Origin: Wolfiporia cocos
Lineage: Eukaryota > Basidiomycota > Agaricomycetes > Polyporales > Phaeolaceae
Assembly: GCA_029448655.1 (NCBI GenBank)
Contig: JACCLO010000005.1
Span: 1,798,001 to 1,862,000 of the forward strand
DNA: 64,000 nucleotides
Direction of reading: 5' to 3'
Within the stretch, counting starts at the first letter, position 1. Each line of letters starts with the position of its first letter. Position numbers and translations under genes: made by a program. Positions 46,601 through 58,670 of this stretch are shown piece after piece. The notes beneath the pieces are model-generated. The model did not search any database. It was not told where the DNA came from and saw nothing but the letters and a program-made list of their open reading frames with translations.

Positions 46601-48209
46601 GAAGGGTATTGTATTGCTTGCATTTATCGGTGTTCTCTTCGCTTCAATCATCTCTATCCAACAACTTGAGCTTGGGTTTGGTGCGACGCTTCGTCTAACT
46701 ACCGAGGGCTCTGCTGACTCGCGTTCACAGACCAACGACTGGCATTGCCATCAGAATCCTACCTGATTCCATACTTTGATAATCTCGATGCTTATCTGGA
46801 CATCGGGCCGCCGGTATATTTCGTAGCGCATGACGTAGACCTAACCCATCGTCAAGGCCAGCAGGATCTCTGCGGTCGATTCACGACCTGTGAAGACAAC
46901 TCCGTCGCAAATATCCTCGAAGCGGAGCGCAAGCGGCAAGAGGTCTCGTATATTGCAGAACCCGCTGCGTCATGGATTGACGACTTCTTCAACTGGCTCG
47001 ACCCTGTGCACGAGAAGTGCTGCCGCGTTCGCAAACGGGACCACAGCGTGTTCTGCAGGGACACGGATTCGCCACGCCTCTGCCAAATGTGCTACGACGA
47101 CCACGAGCCGGCGTGGAACATCACGATGACTGGGTTGCCAGAGGGCGACGAGTTCATGTGGTACCTGCAGCAGTGGCTGATCTCACCCACGACGGAGGAC
47201 TGCTCGCTGGCTGGCAAAGCATCGTTCGGAACGGCGCTCTCGCTCTCAGACGACGGCGGCGAAGTGCTTGCGTCACACTTCCGTACATTCCACACCCCGC
47301 TCAAGTCCCAGGCAGACTTCATCAACTCGTTTGCCGCCGCGCGCCGCATCGCGGACGACCTCTCGCGCGAGACGGGCATTTCAGTCTTCCCGTACTCCCT
47401 GCACTATGTCTTCTTTGACCAATACGCGCACATCATTGCTACCACACAGCAAATCCTCGGGCTTGGCCTCGCGGCGGTCCTGTTGGTGACCTCTGTGCTG
47501 CTTGGCTCGTGGCGGACGGGCACAATCGTGACAGGCGTCGTCGCGCTCACAGTGGTCAGCGTTATGGGTATCATGGCCGTGTGGGGCATCATGCTCAACG
47601 CGATCAGTCTCGTCAACCTGGTTATTTCGCTGGGCATTGCCGTGGAATTCTGTGCACATGTTGCGCGCGCGTTCATGAGTGCGGGGTCTGGCCTCCCTAT
47701 CGACCATCCGGCCGGGCAGCGAGAACGAGATGAGCGAATGTGGACAGCACTGGTCGATGTCGGCCCGTCGGTAGGTGTCGCAGTTTGGCAATACAGTCCC
47801 CTCACACTAAGAAATAATTTCAGGTTTTGTCAGGCATCACATTCACGAAACTGATAGGTATTGCGGTGATGGCGCTCACTCGTTCACGATTCCTAGAGGT
47901 CAGGATACAGACTGTCTTTCTAGCCATCCGTATGTTAACAATAGTCCATCAGATTTACTACTTCCGCATGTGGATCACACTCATCGTGTCCGGTGCACTG
48001 CATGGCCTGGTGCTTTTGCCTGTTGTTCTCAGTATAGCTGGCGGACCAGGGTTCCCCCAGCAAGAGGCCGACGAAGAATGGATGTCACATGCGATACGAA
48101 ATGAATATGAATATACGTGAGTCGTCCTAGCTATGCTCTCACATGTGCCCAGTTTGATTGTCTTCTCAGACCATTCCTTGCGGATGATGATTCCATTGCC
48201 AGTGATTGA
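43680..48209 (+). CDS. NPC1: NPC intracellular sterol transporter 1 (NPC1/Ncr1)
   Basis: Multi-pass vacuolar/late-endosomal membrane protein that takes sterol from NPC2 through the membrane. Exons are 43680-43814, 43866-46403, 46458-46680, 46731-47770, 47824-47898, 47953-48116 and 48170-48209; 1404 residues from this ATG. The Cys-rich N-terminal sterol-binding domain is clear (GSCAMRGSCGSKDWFGKPLPC, GPTCCTTDQ, CPACRNNFRQFWCSFTCSP). The sterol-sensing domain lies near residues 590-780 (LVAVGVDN-type segment: VIPFLVLAVGVDNVFILVHE) and the C-terminal RND repeat near SLVNLVISLGIAVEFCAHVARAF. The signal peptide is unresolved: hydrophobic residues (ATSYLLLASSTSYASVIHSYA) lie upstream of this ATG in frame, but a TAA at 43611 separates them from the only upstream ATG (43593). 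It converges on RNPS1 (155 bp). Confidence 0.93.
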
Positions 48210-48364
48210 GCCTGATACCCTTGTACTCTATTTCTCAAGCAGGGTTAGACGATATGTACACTAGACACACGGACGCTGTACTGAGAATCTGAACCACATG
48301 CGCTGATACTTGAAGCATGAAGCATGCTAGCGGATAGCACGACAAGAACGCACAACAGCAGCAA

Positions 48365-49256
48365 CTAGTCTCTAGGCGATCTCGAACGACTGTCCCGGAT
48401 ATCATCACGGCTGTGGCTCCTTCTTCCCCGACTGAGAGAACGCGTACGGCTGCGGCTGCGAGAGTACCGTGAATAAGACGAGTATGACAAAGAGCGCGTC
48501 CGGGATCTGGGCGTGAGCGATCGCGTGCGCGAGCGGCTTGAGCGCACAGAGTAGCTCCTGGAACGGCTGCGTCGGCGGAATCCTGTACCCCCGCGTTCGT
48601 AGCTCGGGGACCGCCTGCGTGGCGGAAGCCGGTCTCCCCTCCGGACAGGCGAGCGGGAGCGGGAGCGAGATAATGGACGGTATGTGTCCCTAAGTGGAGG
48701 GCCCCTACGTCCAAACGGTCGGCCGCGGTAGGAGTCACCAAATCGCCCACCACGTGCGAAGCGTCGGGGAGGCGAACGCGAGCGGGAAGGTGTGCGAGAA
48801 AGGGAGCGGGGCCTGTCGCGGCCGTAGCGTGGGCGTGGAGGTGGACGAGGTGAGCGCGAGCGCGAGCGTACTGGGAGCTCAGATAGTTCGACCTTGAGGA
48901 TAGCACCGTCGAGCTGTCCTCCGTCCATGTGAGACTGTGCCCTGTGCGCGGATGTCGAGTCGACGTATTCAAGAGCGGCCTTTCCTCTGTTCTGGCGAGC
49001 TAAGGATGACACGTCAGAACCGTACTCCACATAGTCCAACTCATACGGTCGTACATTTTCCGAACACTGGCAGGTCAATTTTGATGATCTCTCCGTAAAA
49101 GCCAAATATCGTGCGAAGGTGAGCTTCTACTACGTTCCGCGTGAGGTTGGTCACGATGACCACCTTGGCGTGCGGCTTGTCGACGCCTGTTCCATTTTCC
49201 ATATCCACGTCGCCATCGTGAAGGGGGTGCGGGGACGTTGAGCGGCCTCGGGACAT
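48365..49256 (-). CDS. RNPS1: RNPS1-like SR protein
   Basis: Nuclear RNA-binding splicing regulator of the RNPS1 type, which in animals belongs to the ASAP/PSAP complexes and associates with the exon junction complex. Two exons, 49256-49055 and 48999-48365; 278 residues. The RRM covers about residues 28-105: [37 protein letters not shown], then [20 protein letters not shown] and [14 protein letters not shown]. The LTRNV motif and MDGGQ-DG helix are RNPS1-specific. The C-terminal 170 residues are Arg/Ser dipeptides. The 55-nt intron splits the RRM. It is divergent with DPH1 across 156 bp. Confidence 0.87.
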
Positions 49257-49412
49257 GGTTTGGTGGTGAACGTAGTCGGGATGCAAGAAAGCAAGGCGTC
49301 TGCTTACGCGGGGCGGGGTGTGGGATCTCGATTGGCGCAGATTAGATTTCCTCGGCAATTTCAGCCTGCGCCCTCCATCTTGTCCTTCTCCTACTCTGGG
49401 CCCTTCACACTG
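49257..49412. promoter_or_regulatory. Probable bidirectional promoter, RNPS1/DPH1
   Basis: Only 156 bp separate the two start codons. Both 5' UTRs must be short or overlap. No TATA box was evident. Confidence 0.6.
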
Positions 49413-51210
49413 ATGACAGACGGCAACAAAACGCCCAAGGCATCGGGATCTTCCAATGCGACGAAACCGCGCAAGAGGTTCGTCGGCAGCAAGTCCGCAA
49501 CGCCATCGAGGCCTGGCGTTACTCCGTCTATCGCAAACCAGATCCCTCCGGACATTCTGAACGACGCTCAGTTGAACGCAGCAATCAAGCAGCTGCCATC
49601 GAACTACTCATTTGAAATACACAAGACTATTCACCATGTCCGCAAGAACAATGCGAAGATGGTGGCGTTGCAAATGCCAGAGGGCCTGCAGATGTTTGCA
49701 TGCACAATAGCAGACATCATCGAACGGTGCGCAGGTGCTGCTCGCCCGTCGTTTTCACTGTCTCTGAGCTGACTTCTCGCTGTGTGGTAGGTTCACCGAT
49801 GCTCTCACCGTGATCATGGGCGATGTCACGTATGGTGCTTGCTGCATTGACGATTACACAGCCGTAGCACTGGGTTGCGACATGCTAGTCCATTATGGAC
49901 ACAGCTGTCTAGGTAAGCCTACGCTTTGTGTTGCTAGAACATTCATAACCTCCTCGCCGTGCAGTTCCTATTGACCAAACCAGCATCAAAACGCTGTACG
50001 TCTTCGTGGAGATTGCCATAGACTCTTCTCATTTGCTGCAAACCGTCCGACTGAACTTCCCAAATGACCGCCGGCAGTTCCACGAAGCACTGTTAGACGA
50101 TGAGGAATCAGCCAGCCAAATATCTGCCGGGCACTTCCTGACACAGAGCAATCACCTCCGGATAGAAGGACCATCTTCTGCCGATCTGGTAGACGAAGGA
50201 GCAGACTCTTCGGCCTCTCAAAGTCCGAGTTACGAGCCGACACGGCTGGCATTGGTTTCCACAATCCAATTCGTCGCTGCGTTGTCGCGACTGAAGGACG
50301 ATCTGACGGCGGAATACACCGATTCAGCGTCAATACGCCCGCCAGTTGGAATGATCGAGGGATCATCTGAAGCTGAATCTAACGAGCTGGCTGTCGGACA
50401 GCCGAAGCTATGGACCGGAAAGTACGAAGCGACGATACCTCGCTCAAAGCCATTGTCACCGGGTGAAATTCTTGGATGTACAGCCCCAAGACTCGGAGAC
50501 GTCGATGCGCTTCTGTACGTGTTCATGCATGTCACATCACGATGGAGGGTTTGACTCGTGTATATTTCAGGTACCTCGGGGATGGACGATTCCACCTTGA
50601 GTCAATTATGATTGCAAACCCAGATGTACCAGCGTTCCGCTATGACCCGTACTCCAAAAAGCTCACGCGGGAGCGATATAATCATACCGAGATGCGGACC
50701 GTACGAGACGAAGCTGTCCAAGCCGCTCGCAGGAGTATCGACGCATTCTCTCACTCAGACGAGACTACAGACGAGACTGTCTCAACATTCAGCCCCAAAG
50801 CCGACACACCACTTTGGGGTGTGGTGCTTGGCACCCTTGGCCGGCAAGGCAGTTTCAAGCAGCTGCAGGCGATCACACATCAACTCAGCAGCTCGCGCAC
50901 GCCGATCCCGTACATGCCTATCCTCCTCTCCGAGCTTTCACCCGCCAAGCTCGCGCTATTCGATCCGCATATATCGACATTTGTACAAACCTCTTGTCCG
51001 CGATTGTCGATTGACTGGGGTTATGCGTTCGATCGGCCGTTGCTGACACCATACGAGACAGCCGTGGCGGTAGGTAAGGCGATCGGTTGGATGGAGGAGA
51101 GGAGGGGAGATGAGATTGTGAGGAGGCAGGACAAGGAAGGGATCTATCCAATGGATTTCTATGAGGCTGGGAGCCCGTGGGCAGTTGCGAGAACCAAAGC
51201 AGTATACTAG
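49413..51210 (+). CDS. DPH1: Diphthamide synthase subunit Dph1
   Basis: Iron-sulfur radical enzyme subunit that, with Dph2, adds the 3-amino-3-carboxypropyl group from SAM to the EF2 histidine, the first diphthamide step. Exons 49413-49726, 49791-49912, 49965-50514 and 50571-51210; 541 residues. Landmarks are [76 protein letters not shown], the [12 protein letters not shown] segment and [12 protein letters not shown]. The three cluster cysteines appear intact, near residues 122, 317 (GCTAPRLG) and 470 ([11 protein letters not shown]). The protein is about 100 residues longer than human or yeast Dph1, mainly through an acidic insertion at about residues 170-300 and an N-terminal extension. It converges on the STRIP gene (113 bp). 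Confidence 0.93.
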
Positions 51211-51323
51211 CATACACTTACATATGTATCATGTATCACGTATCATGTTATTGTAGCTGGCACAAGATGTCAAGAAAGATTGCTCGTACATCGTATAACA
51301 ATGCTATGAGAGATAGTTGCGCA

Positions 51324-54300
51324 TTACATGTTGAACACGTATTCGACCTCGTCCACGCCACCAGCTCCAGCATGGAACGGGCCTCGAGGATCCCGTGGCA
51401 TGGGGCCCGCCTCCTGCTCGTCATCATCGTCTTCGTTATCATCAGCTATCGCACTATTCTGATCCAGGTTGAACGGCAATATAGGCCGTAGGCCATTTCC
51501 GGAGTTGGATCTGCGGCTCGCAGGCGACTTCGTCAGGGCAGCCATCGTCTTGGGGCTCATGTGCTGCAACGTTCCGTCAGCACGCGGCACGATAACGAGA
51601 CGGCAGCGAATGAGACGAACCTCCCAATTGTTCAGGTTCTCATCAGGCACGTCTCGTTCGACTTCTAGACGGCCCTCGTCGCCAAGATCGCCAATTGACG
51701 CGATGCTTTCGCTGTCGCTGATCCCGTCTGCGATATCTGCATATTCGGGCAGGCGGTGCCACGCTGATGAACCGCTGAATGCCAGGCTTTGGCTTGTCGC
51801 CGAGTGATCATCAGCCCAGCCCAGATCTGACATATATTCTGCGTATTCCTCCTCAAACGCGATATCTTCTGTGATGTACGGCAGGAAGATAGACGGATCG
51901 GGGGCTTGAGCGCGGAGCGGTGGGAATACATCGGCGTCTTGATGGGTAGGTGTCCCAAGAGGGCGGATGAGGTTCGACAATTCGGGACCAGGATGCAATC
52001 CTTCCAGATGGTGAGATATACTTGCAGCGCGCCTGTGTGCTCCGGGTTGATATGTACCCGCTGCACCATATCTCTTGGTATTGTCTAAGATACTTCAATT
52101 GCTGATCAGAGCAGGACATATCGGGCAACTTACAGAATTTCACCAGGTGTCGGAGTGCTTGTTCTTGTGCCTGAAAAGACCGGAGCCAATCAACGCTTGC
52201 TCAAATCAAGGGGCCATGGCACAGGTGCAGATACCTGCGCATCCACGACATCGTCAACCTCAATGCCAGTTAGCCACTCATCTCTCAAATCGGGCCGGCA
52301 ATTGAGATAGATCGCAGTGATGACCTGCATGTTGGCTAGTGGCCGAACTTAAGTTTGGCGCCCAGACAAAAATGACCACATCTCTTACACTGCCGCCATT
52401 TCCGCCCACAGAACGGCACTTGGCTTTTGATCAACTTCAAAACATGCAGTTGCAGCATGGGGTGCTGCACTTTGAGAATCCGCTTAAGCACCGCCTATTT
52501 CTCCGATTAGCGCATATCCAATGTTCGCCTACCGTGACAGCTTACCGAACTTTTGTACTGCACGAGCATTCTGATGCGGTGCGAGCGATGCTTCGATAGC
52601 TTCTGCATAATTTTTGCGAAGTTGATGATGGAGAAAAAATTGCGCCAGGAGAAGTCAGTTAGCATATCGACCTCTTCTTCGTGCTTGAGACCGTTCGGGA
52701 GCGTCGTGATACGCGTGATTGTCTGCCGAGGGGCTTTCAGCATATTGTCCTCCGGGCGGTTCGGCTGAGGATTTCTCGCAAAATTGCTCTGGCAATACCG
52801 GAAGAAACTGCACAAATTAGCATTGTAGAGAGAGACCAGGATATGAGGAGTCACTGACTTGTTCTCGGGCGAATCTGCTTTAGAGACTACTGTCACTGAG
52901 ACTTCTTGCAGTCCGAACATTTTCAAAATCAAGAGCAAGCAGTTCGTATCAAGAAGCTGCTGGCCAAGATGATGAAATTTCATCGCGTCTGTGATTGGTT
53001 GGATCAGGTCAAAAGATCACGAACAAAGATACCTACGAGACACTTTGAACCATTTCAGCGTCAACAGTAGAATCGCTGAAACTGCTTTAGAGGTGATCTC
53101 TCGATGACGAGTGACATCGATCTCATCCAGAGTTGGTGGTGGAGCCGGAGGCTGTTCGAGTGCTGCTGCGTTGTGTCAGATCGAGAAATGCCACAGAATA
53201 ATCTACTCACGCGATGGCACACCCGGCGGGAAGTTGGCAGATGTGGAAGATTGTGGTGGTCCGTTCGTAGCCGCAGATACGGTGGCCAACAGTAGTTTGA
53301 GGAGCACAAGGACCCAGCCCTGCAGGACTGGTAGGACGGCACTCTGCGAGCGTATTCAGCAGCGGAATAACGTCATGCACAACTAATAGACTAACATAGA
53401 TCTGCTCAACCCGTTTCAGCCGCATGAGATCCTCCCGTCTCTCTTTGAGCTTGCGTTTGTCACCGCCGGACTCAGCCTGTGCCATCGCATTCTCTGCTTC
53501 CGCAATCAGAGCGTCGAGCATGGCGACATCAGGCAAAGTCTCGGCCGTCTCATCCTGTGGTGATGTCTACCCCATCCGTCTTAGCGAGCAACACCCCGTC
53601 AGCTCAGAGGACTCACTGTCGGCGCCAGACGCGGCTCGAGCACCGGGTCGGAGCCGGGCATGCGCTCGAGCCCGCTCTCCGCGGTCATGCATTCCTCACG
53701 GGTCTTCCACATCTGCCAGATCTCCATGCTCACGTACATGTGCTTGGCATACAGCTTGTCCGCCTCGTCGATTGCGTATGGGACGAGGCGTGACCCGCGG
53801 GATCTCGCCTGACTGCGCGAGAACGGGAACAGGAACGGACGGCTCTGGTCCGTCTGGAACTGTTGCTTCTTCGGCTTGGGAGATGGAGGTGGCGATGGCG
53901 CGGGCGTCGCGGGCTGTTGCATCGGGCGGAAGCCGCTGCCCTGCTGCATCGGATGGAACGGGTGGCCCTGGCCCCCGCCGCCCATGGCGGCCTGCTGCGA
54001 CTCGGAGTCGTCGTGGTCATAGTGATGACGCACGGGGATAGGCGAGTACGCCTGTGCGAGCTTGGAGGTGACGACGGGCGCCGGGGCCGCGCTGGGGACC
54101 GGTGCGGCGACGGTGATCGGCGGCGGGAGCGCGGTGAATGTCGGGTATTTGACGGAGATCTCCTGCCGGAAGGCCTCGATGTCCAGGGGCGAGGCCTTGA
54201 TGGGTATAGCTGTTGTGCCGTGTGTGAGATGGATCGTGCACGAGCGCGCCCTGCGTACCTTCGTCTGACACCGGCGGGAGTCCGGCGAGCTCTCGGCTGA

Positions 54301-55480
54301 GCTTCTTCACACGTGCGAGCTCGCGAATACCGCCACAGCATGTCAGGACTGTCTTCCAGAGCACTAAAAGGAGCTGCGGAGGAACAGCTGCGATGAACGT
54401 CCAATGGGAATGACTGATGACATCGGGGGGCTGACCTTTTTCACGGGATATCCTTTGGCGCTCTTGTCGCGCAGGCCCGCAACCACGTTGAAGAGATAGA
54501 CGGGCAAGGGGGGATCTAAACTCACTGGGAACGGGCGCAGTCAGCAGCAGCCTGCGGCGTGTACGCGCGTCCAGGCACTTACTCAGCTCATCGGCAAAGT
54601 CATCATGGCCTTTAAACACTTCCACCATGTGATACAGCATGCCGAGGTACACCGATAGCTCTGTCGTGACCTCCTCCATGAAATCGGCCCTTTCCTGAGG
54701 CGAGATGTTGAACCGCGCCGCGTCAGCATCGGAGAGGCTGCTGTTCTCGGATGATGATCTGTCAGCGGGAGGTCACAACGGCTTGATGGCAGTATGTACC
54801 ATAGCAGGTCATGTTTCGAGCTCGCGATCTTGATCGCCTCGACAATGTTGCTCAGACCATTCGCTGCGCGGACGACTTTGCAGTTCTCAAAGATCCAGTG
54901 CAGCTGGTGCTCGGGCGACGACGTCTCGGCAAACGTTCCTGATATGGGGGACGAAAATGTGGGGTCACTCGAATACAAGACGCTTGAGCAAACGAACCTT
55001 GCAAAACGTAAAGCAGCCTGCGGGCGTTCGTAAATCGGATCTCGGCATCGCGATGCTCCAGACTCTCCAGCAGCACTTCGACGTGCGCCTTGCGCTGCGC
55101 CAGAGGGCTCTCAACCCATTCTGAATGCAGACGTCAGATGAAATTCACGGATGAAACACTGGACACTGACCGCCCGGGAAGGAGCCCTCCCAAGCCTTGA
55201 GGTTCTCCGCCACTTGGGGCATTTCGACGTACGAGTAGAACTCCTCGACCTCGTTGAGGACGGTGTCTTCGTCATCATACTTGAAGTCATAGTAGGACTG
55301 CTACTCTCTCATGCGGTCAGCGCGAGTGGGGCGATGGGGGCACAGACCTGCCTTGGGCTTTGGTGCGGAGCCGACCATGGCCTTCAGCTGGCCAAGGGTG
55401 ATGGAGTCGAGCCCCTGGGGGCCGCCGCCGCCATTGTCCTGCTGGGCGGCCATGTACGACTGGAAGTGGGGAAACACCAT
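51324..55480 (-). CDS. STRIPAK subunit STRIP/Far11 homologue
   Basis: Scaffold subunit of the striatin-interacting phosphatase and kinase complex, called Far11 in yeasts; it controls cell fusion, septation and development in filamentous fungi. Seventeen exons give 1095 residues: 55480-55352, 55297-55171, 55120-54998, 54938-54800, 54740-54583, 54524-54436, 54373-54259, 54209-53617, 53554-53396, 53343-53211, 53162-53037, 52988-52859, 52807-52546, 52494-52389, 52335-52235, 52170-52134, 52084-51324. The N1221 domain starts with YYDFKYDDEDTVLNEVEEFY and runs through LYHMVEVFKGHDDFAD and WKTVLTCCGGIRELARVKKL. The DUF3402 domain includes EQIYSAVLPVLQGWVLVLLK and KFHHLGQQLLDTNCLLLILK. Intron 1 has a GC donor (AAG|GCAGGT). 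All phases agree. A Pro/Gln-rich linker (about residues 300-420) separates the domains. Confidence 0.88.
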
Positions 55481-56170
55481 GGTGGTCGGCGAGGTGGCTG
55501 TCCGACGCGGGTCACGCGAAGCGCGTCCTGCCTGTGGCGTGCCATCGCTGCGGCGGACGCGCCAGTCACGCTGCGCGCGCGCTGGGCGTCGGATGTGTAT
55601 CAGAACTTGTTGTCACTGCCGCCTGCTGTGCATTCCAACAGATGACGACCATCGTGCCGCGCACGCGTCAGCTCAGTTTTGGCCCGGGGGTCTGTGGCCG
55701 GCGGCGCAGCGTGGGTCGCTTACATAAGCACCTGGATAAGGGAGCCCCGTCGCTGCCAGTTTTCTCTCAAGCCACCACCATCTTGGCCCCTCAGGATCGA
55801 CCCTGCCTCTGTCGGTCCATCGTTGCCTCTTCCCACTCCCCACGACAGCGACGACAAGGACAGGAGCGGGCGTTCCTCTGTTTAGAGACTCTCTCTGTGG
55901 TCTGCAGTGCGGGTAGCATCGTCGCGGACAACCCCATCCCCGTCTGATCTGCCTCTCTCGTCGAGCATCCTAAAAGGCACGCCTTTGCTGCGCGTTTGCC
56001 ACAAGCCCCTGCTATCGAACGTTATCGTCCACCACCTCCTGCCTTTTCAGCTTCACGACCTACCTTACGACCGGCCTTCCCCCCATCCCGGCCACATCCG
56101 CAGTCTCGCTCCCAGGGCTACCCTTGCGCAGGACTGCAGTTGCGGCTCCTCCCTTTTCGTCTAATTGCAG
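55481..56170. promoter_or_regulatory. Divergent promoter region, STRIP/cyclin
   Basis: 690 bp between start codons. On the cyclin side an acceptor-like TCTAATTGCAG ends exactly before the ATG at 56171, so a 5'-UTR intron probably abuts the start codon. No other feature is supported. Confidence 0.5.
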
Positions 56171-58670
56171 ATGCCAGTTCCCGTTCCCCTATACTCCAAG
56201 CAGCCCGCGCACCAAGTAATCAAGATCAATCAATCTGGCGAAACTGATCGCCAGCCGTCTGTTTTCCAGCACTTGACTCAGTCCCTGCCTGTGCCTCCGC
56301 GAGGCCCCCCGCCGTCCCTCGGCACCAGGGAGGAGTGGATCAGTTCGTTGCCGTCGTGGAGAAGGAACAAGCCGCGTCGCATCTGGGAGGAGGATTCCAG
56401 CGACTTCTGCGGCCACTACCGTCGCCCGGGTTTTGAGGAAGGGTTGGCTGTTGCGGACAACGCAGCGGTCATTAAAGGAGCGCACGCGCAAGCGTGCATT
56501 CCGCCCGTCTCGACCCTCCTTGCGAGCGCGGGCTTCGCCTCGCCCTCGCCCCCCGCGAACATGTACGCAGGACGTGCGGCCAATGTGGATGATGACATGA
56601 ATGTATACGCGCGTGCGCACGGATGGCACGGAGCAGAGAAGCGCTATTCGAGCGACGTTTCGCCGCTTGCCAGCGCGGCGTACGAGGAGATGGACCATGA
56701 GGACGCCCCCGATGTGGCCATGGGCTACGAAGGCTATGCCACGGATACCCCCGAATCGTGCCACGGAGGCGACTCTGGTCGCCTGTACGCTGCGCAGACC
56801 TATGAGCGCGGAGCGTTCACTCCGGTTTTTGAAGACATATCCCCTGGACCCTTCGCGGGAAGAGACCCTGGGTCTAGTCCGATTGGTCCTGCCACGCCTT
56901 TCGCAGAATTCGTGGACAGGGCTGTTGCTGCGACTGCTCCATCCTACGAGCAGCGCCGTGCTGCTGAGGCAGCTCGCGAGCCACGTTATGCTTACCAAGA
57001 TCAAGGCTGTGGGGCTCAATGCTACCAGTGCCAGACGTATGGCCACGTTGAGCAGGCCATGCCCGCACCCGCTCCAGAGCCAGTCGTTACCCCTACTGCT
57101 ACAGCCGCGTACAAGAAGTTGGCTGAGCCCATCTCCGAGTGGATTGCCAACTATGTGTGGAAGGTTTGCACGACCGGCATGGATTTATCTCCAGCATATG
57201 CTCAGCCACAGTATGTCTTCTCGTCCGATCCCATTAAAGTCGTAGCAACTAACATGGGCTACAGTGCTTTCGTCAAGCATTACTCCACTTCGCCTCCGAG
57301 CCATTTAGCTTCGTCGACTCATTCGATGCTGCTTTCCACTCTACTGCAGCCTTCGGCGATATTTTTGGCGCTACGGTACATCACTCGGCTTCCGGTGTTC
57401 TTCGGCCCTGTCAATTTGGACCGGGAGCTGCACAGGAAGGAGATTCGCTTCCGAACGGAACTCCTCGGTGAAGCGCACCTCTACTTCGACAGGGACGCAG
57501 TCGAGTCGTACGCTCCATTCCGCCTTGTTCTCCTGGGATGCATGCTGGCAAACAAGTGGCTGGATGACCATACGTTCTCCAACAAGACTTGGTAAGTTTC
57601 CTCACCTGTTCCAATTCTTTGGCAGTCATAATGATTTTCCTCCCCGCAGGCACACGATCTCGAACGTCCCCATTCAGTCCTTGAATAAGCTGGAGTCGCT
57701 TGCCCTAGACATCTTCCAGTACGATCTGTCGATCTCCACGCACGAATGGGCCGAATGGCTGTCCCAACTCACGGCGTATCACTCCTCATTGACTTCGCCC
57801 TCGTACCCTCAACCCATCTCGCGCCCTTCCAGCAGCCCTCACGTCATCATCCGCAAGGCGCTGGATATGCTGATCGAGGTCCGAGTTGCGCCTCAATCCA
57901 GCCGGTACGACGGCGATGGCTATCATGCCGGTCCCCCACAACCAGTCTTCGTGGGTATTGAGGACCGCAAGAAGCAGGAGGCCGGTGGCGCGTACGAGGA
58001 TGCCGTCGACATGCTGGAGATCGATCTTGACGAGGACGGTCCTCTACGGGAGGAGTACCTACCAAGGCGCCGCACTGGCTCCCTGCGTCGCAGCCAGGTT
58101 TGCGACAAGCCTTCCGAGGCTGATCGGATGCTACCGCCGCCCGCCAAGTGGAGTCCCGAGGCGGACTCACCCATTATCCGCCATGATTCTAGGCATTACG
58201 TCGCTCCGCGTCCGATCACGCATATCCCGATTGCTGCGCCGCCTCCGGTGCCCATGCCATACCATCAAGTGCTGGAGACTCACCATTCGTCGTGGCCGTA
58301 TGCCGCATACGCGCCGAAGCCGGAGGTAGTGGGGCACGATCATTACGGTGCCCCGTTGTACCGCGCTCAGCCGGTTTACTCTGGTTACGAGTATGCGTAC
58401 CCGGTCCACCAAGGCCACTCGCGCTCGCACTCGCAGTCGCTGTCTTACAACCCGGCGCTAGTTGAGCAGCCGCAGGGTCATCTGCGCTCGTACTCGCAGA
58501 CCTGTTTCGACCCCGGCTACAGCGATGTCCGCTATGACAGCCACTATATGCCGCCGCCGCCGCCGCCTCTGAACGTGCCTAGCTGGGCCTCTGCGGAGCG
58601 TACCGCGTACCCGGCTGAGTTCTACGATCGCTCATCGTTCGAATACCACCCAAGGCCCCTCAAAGTGTGA
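56171..58670 (+). CDS. Clg1/Pho80-type cyclin
   Basis: Cyclin-domain protein resembling yeast Clg1, which partners the Pho85-type kinase. Exons 56171-57210, 57265-57591 and 57650-58670 give 795 residues. The cyclin box lies near residues 370-490: FLALRYITRLPVFFGPVNL, YAPFRLVLLGCMLANKWLDD and HTFSNKTWHTISNVPIQSLN, then LALDIFQYDLSISTHEWAEW. The N-terminal 340 residues are low-complexity with Ser/Pro and Ala/Tyr stretches; the C-terminal 300 are Pro/Tyr/His-rich. There are many SP/TP sites. The frame seen upstream of 57650 in the exon-3 reading frame is not used. The split cyclin box and the N-terminal length fit other Agaricomycete cyclins of this type; the kinase partner is inferred. Confidence 0.78.

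Noticed and set aside
53730..54404. 224-codon minus-strand frame rich in Arg/Ser
   Set aside because: It overlaps the conserved STRIP exons 7 and 8 in a different frame and lacks any domain.
57468..57649. 5' part of a 400-codon frame leading into cyclin exon 3
   Set aside because: The conserved cyclin protein runs in another frame until 57591 and reaches this frame only after the intron ending at 57649.
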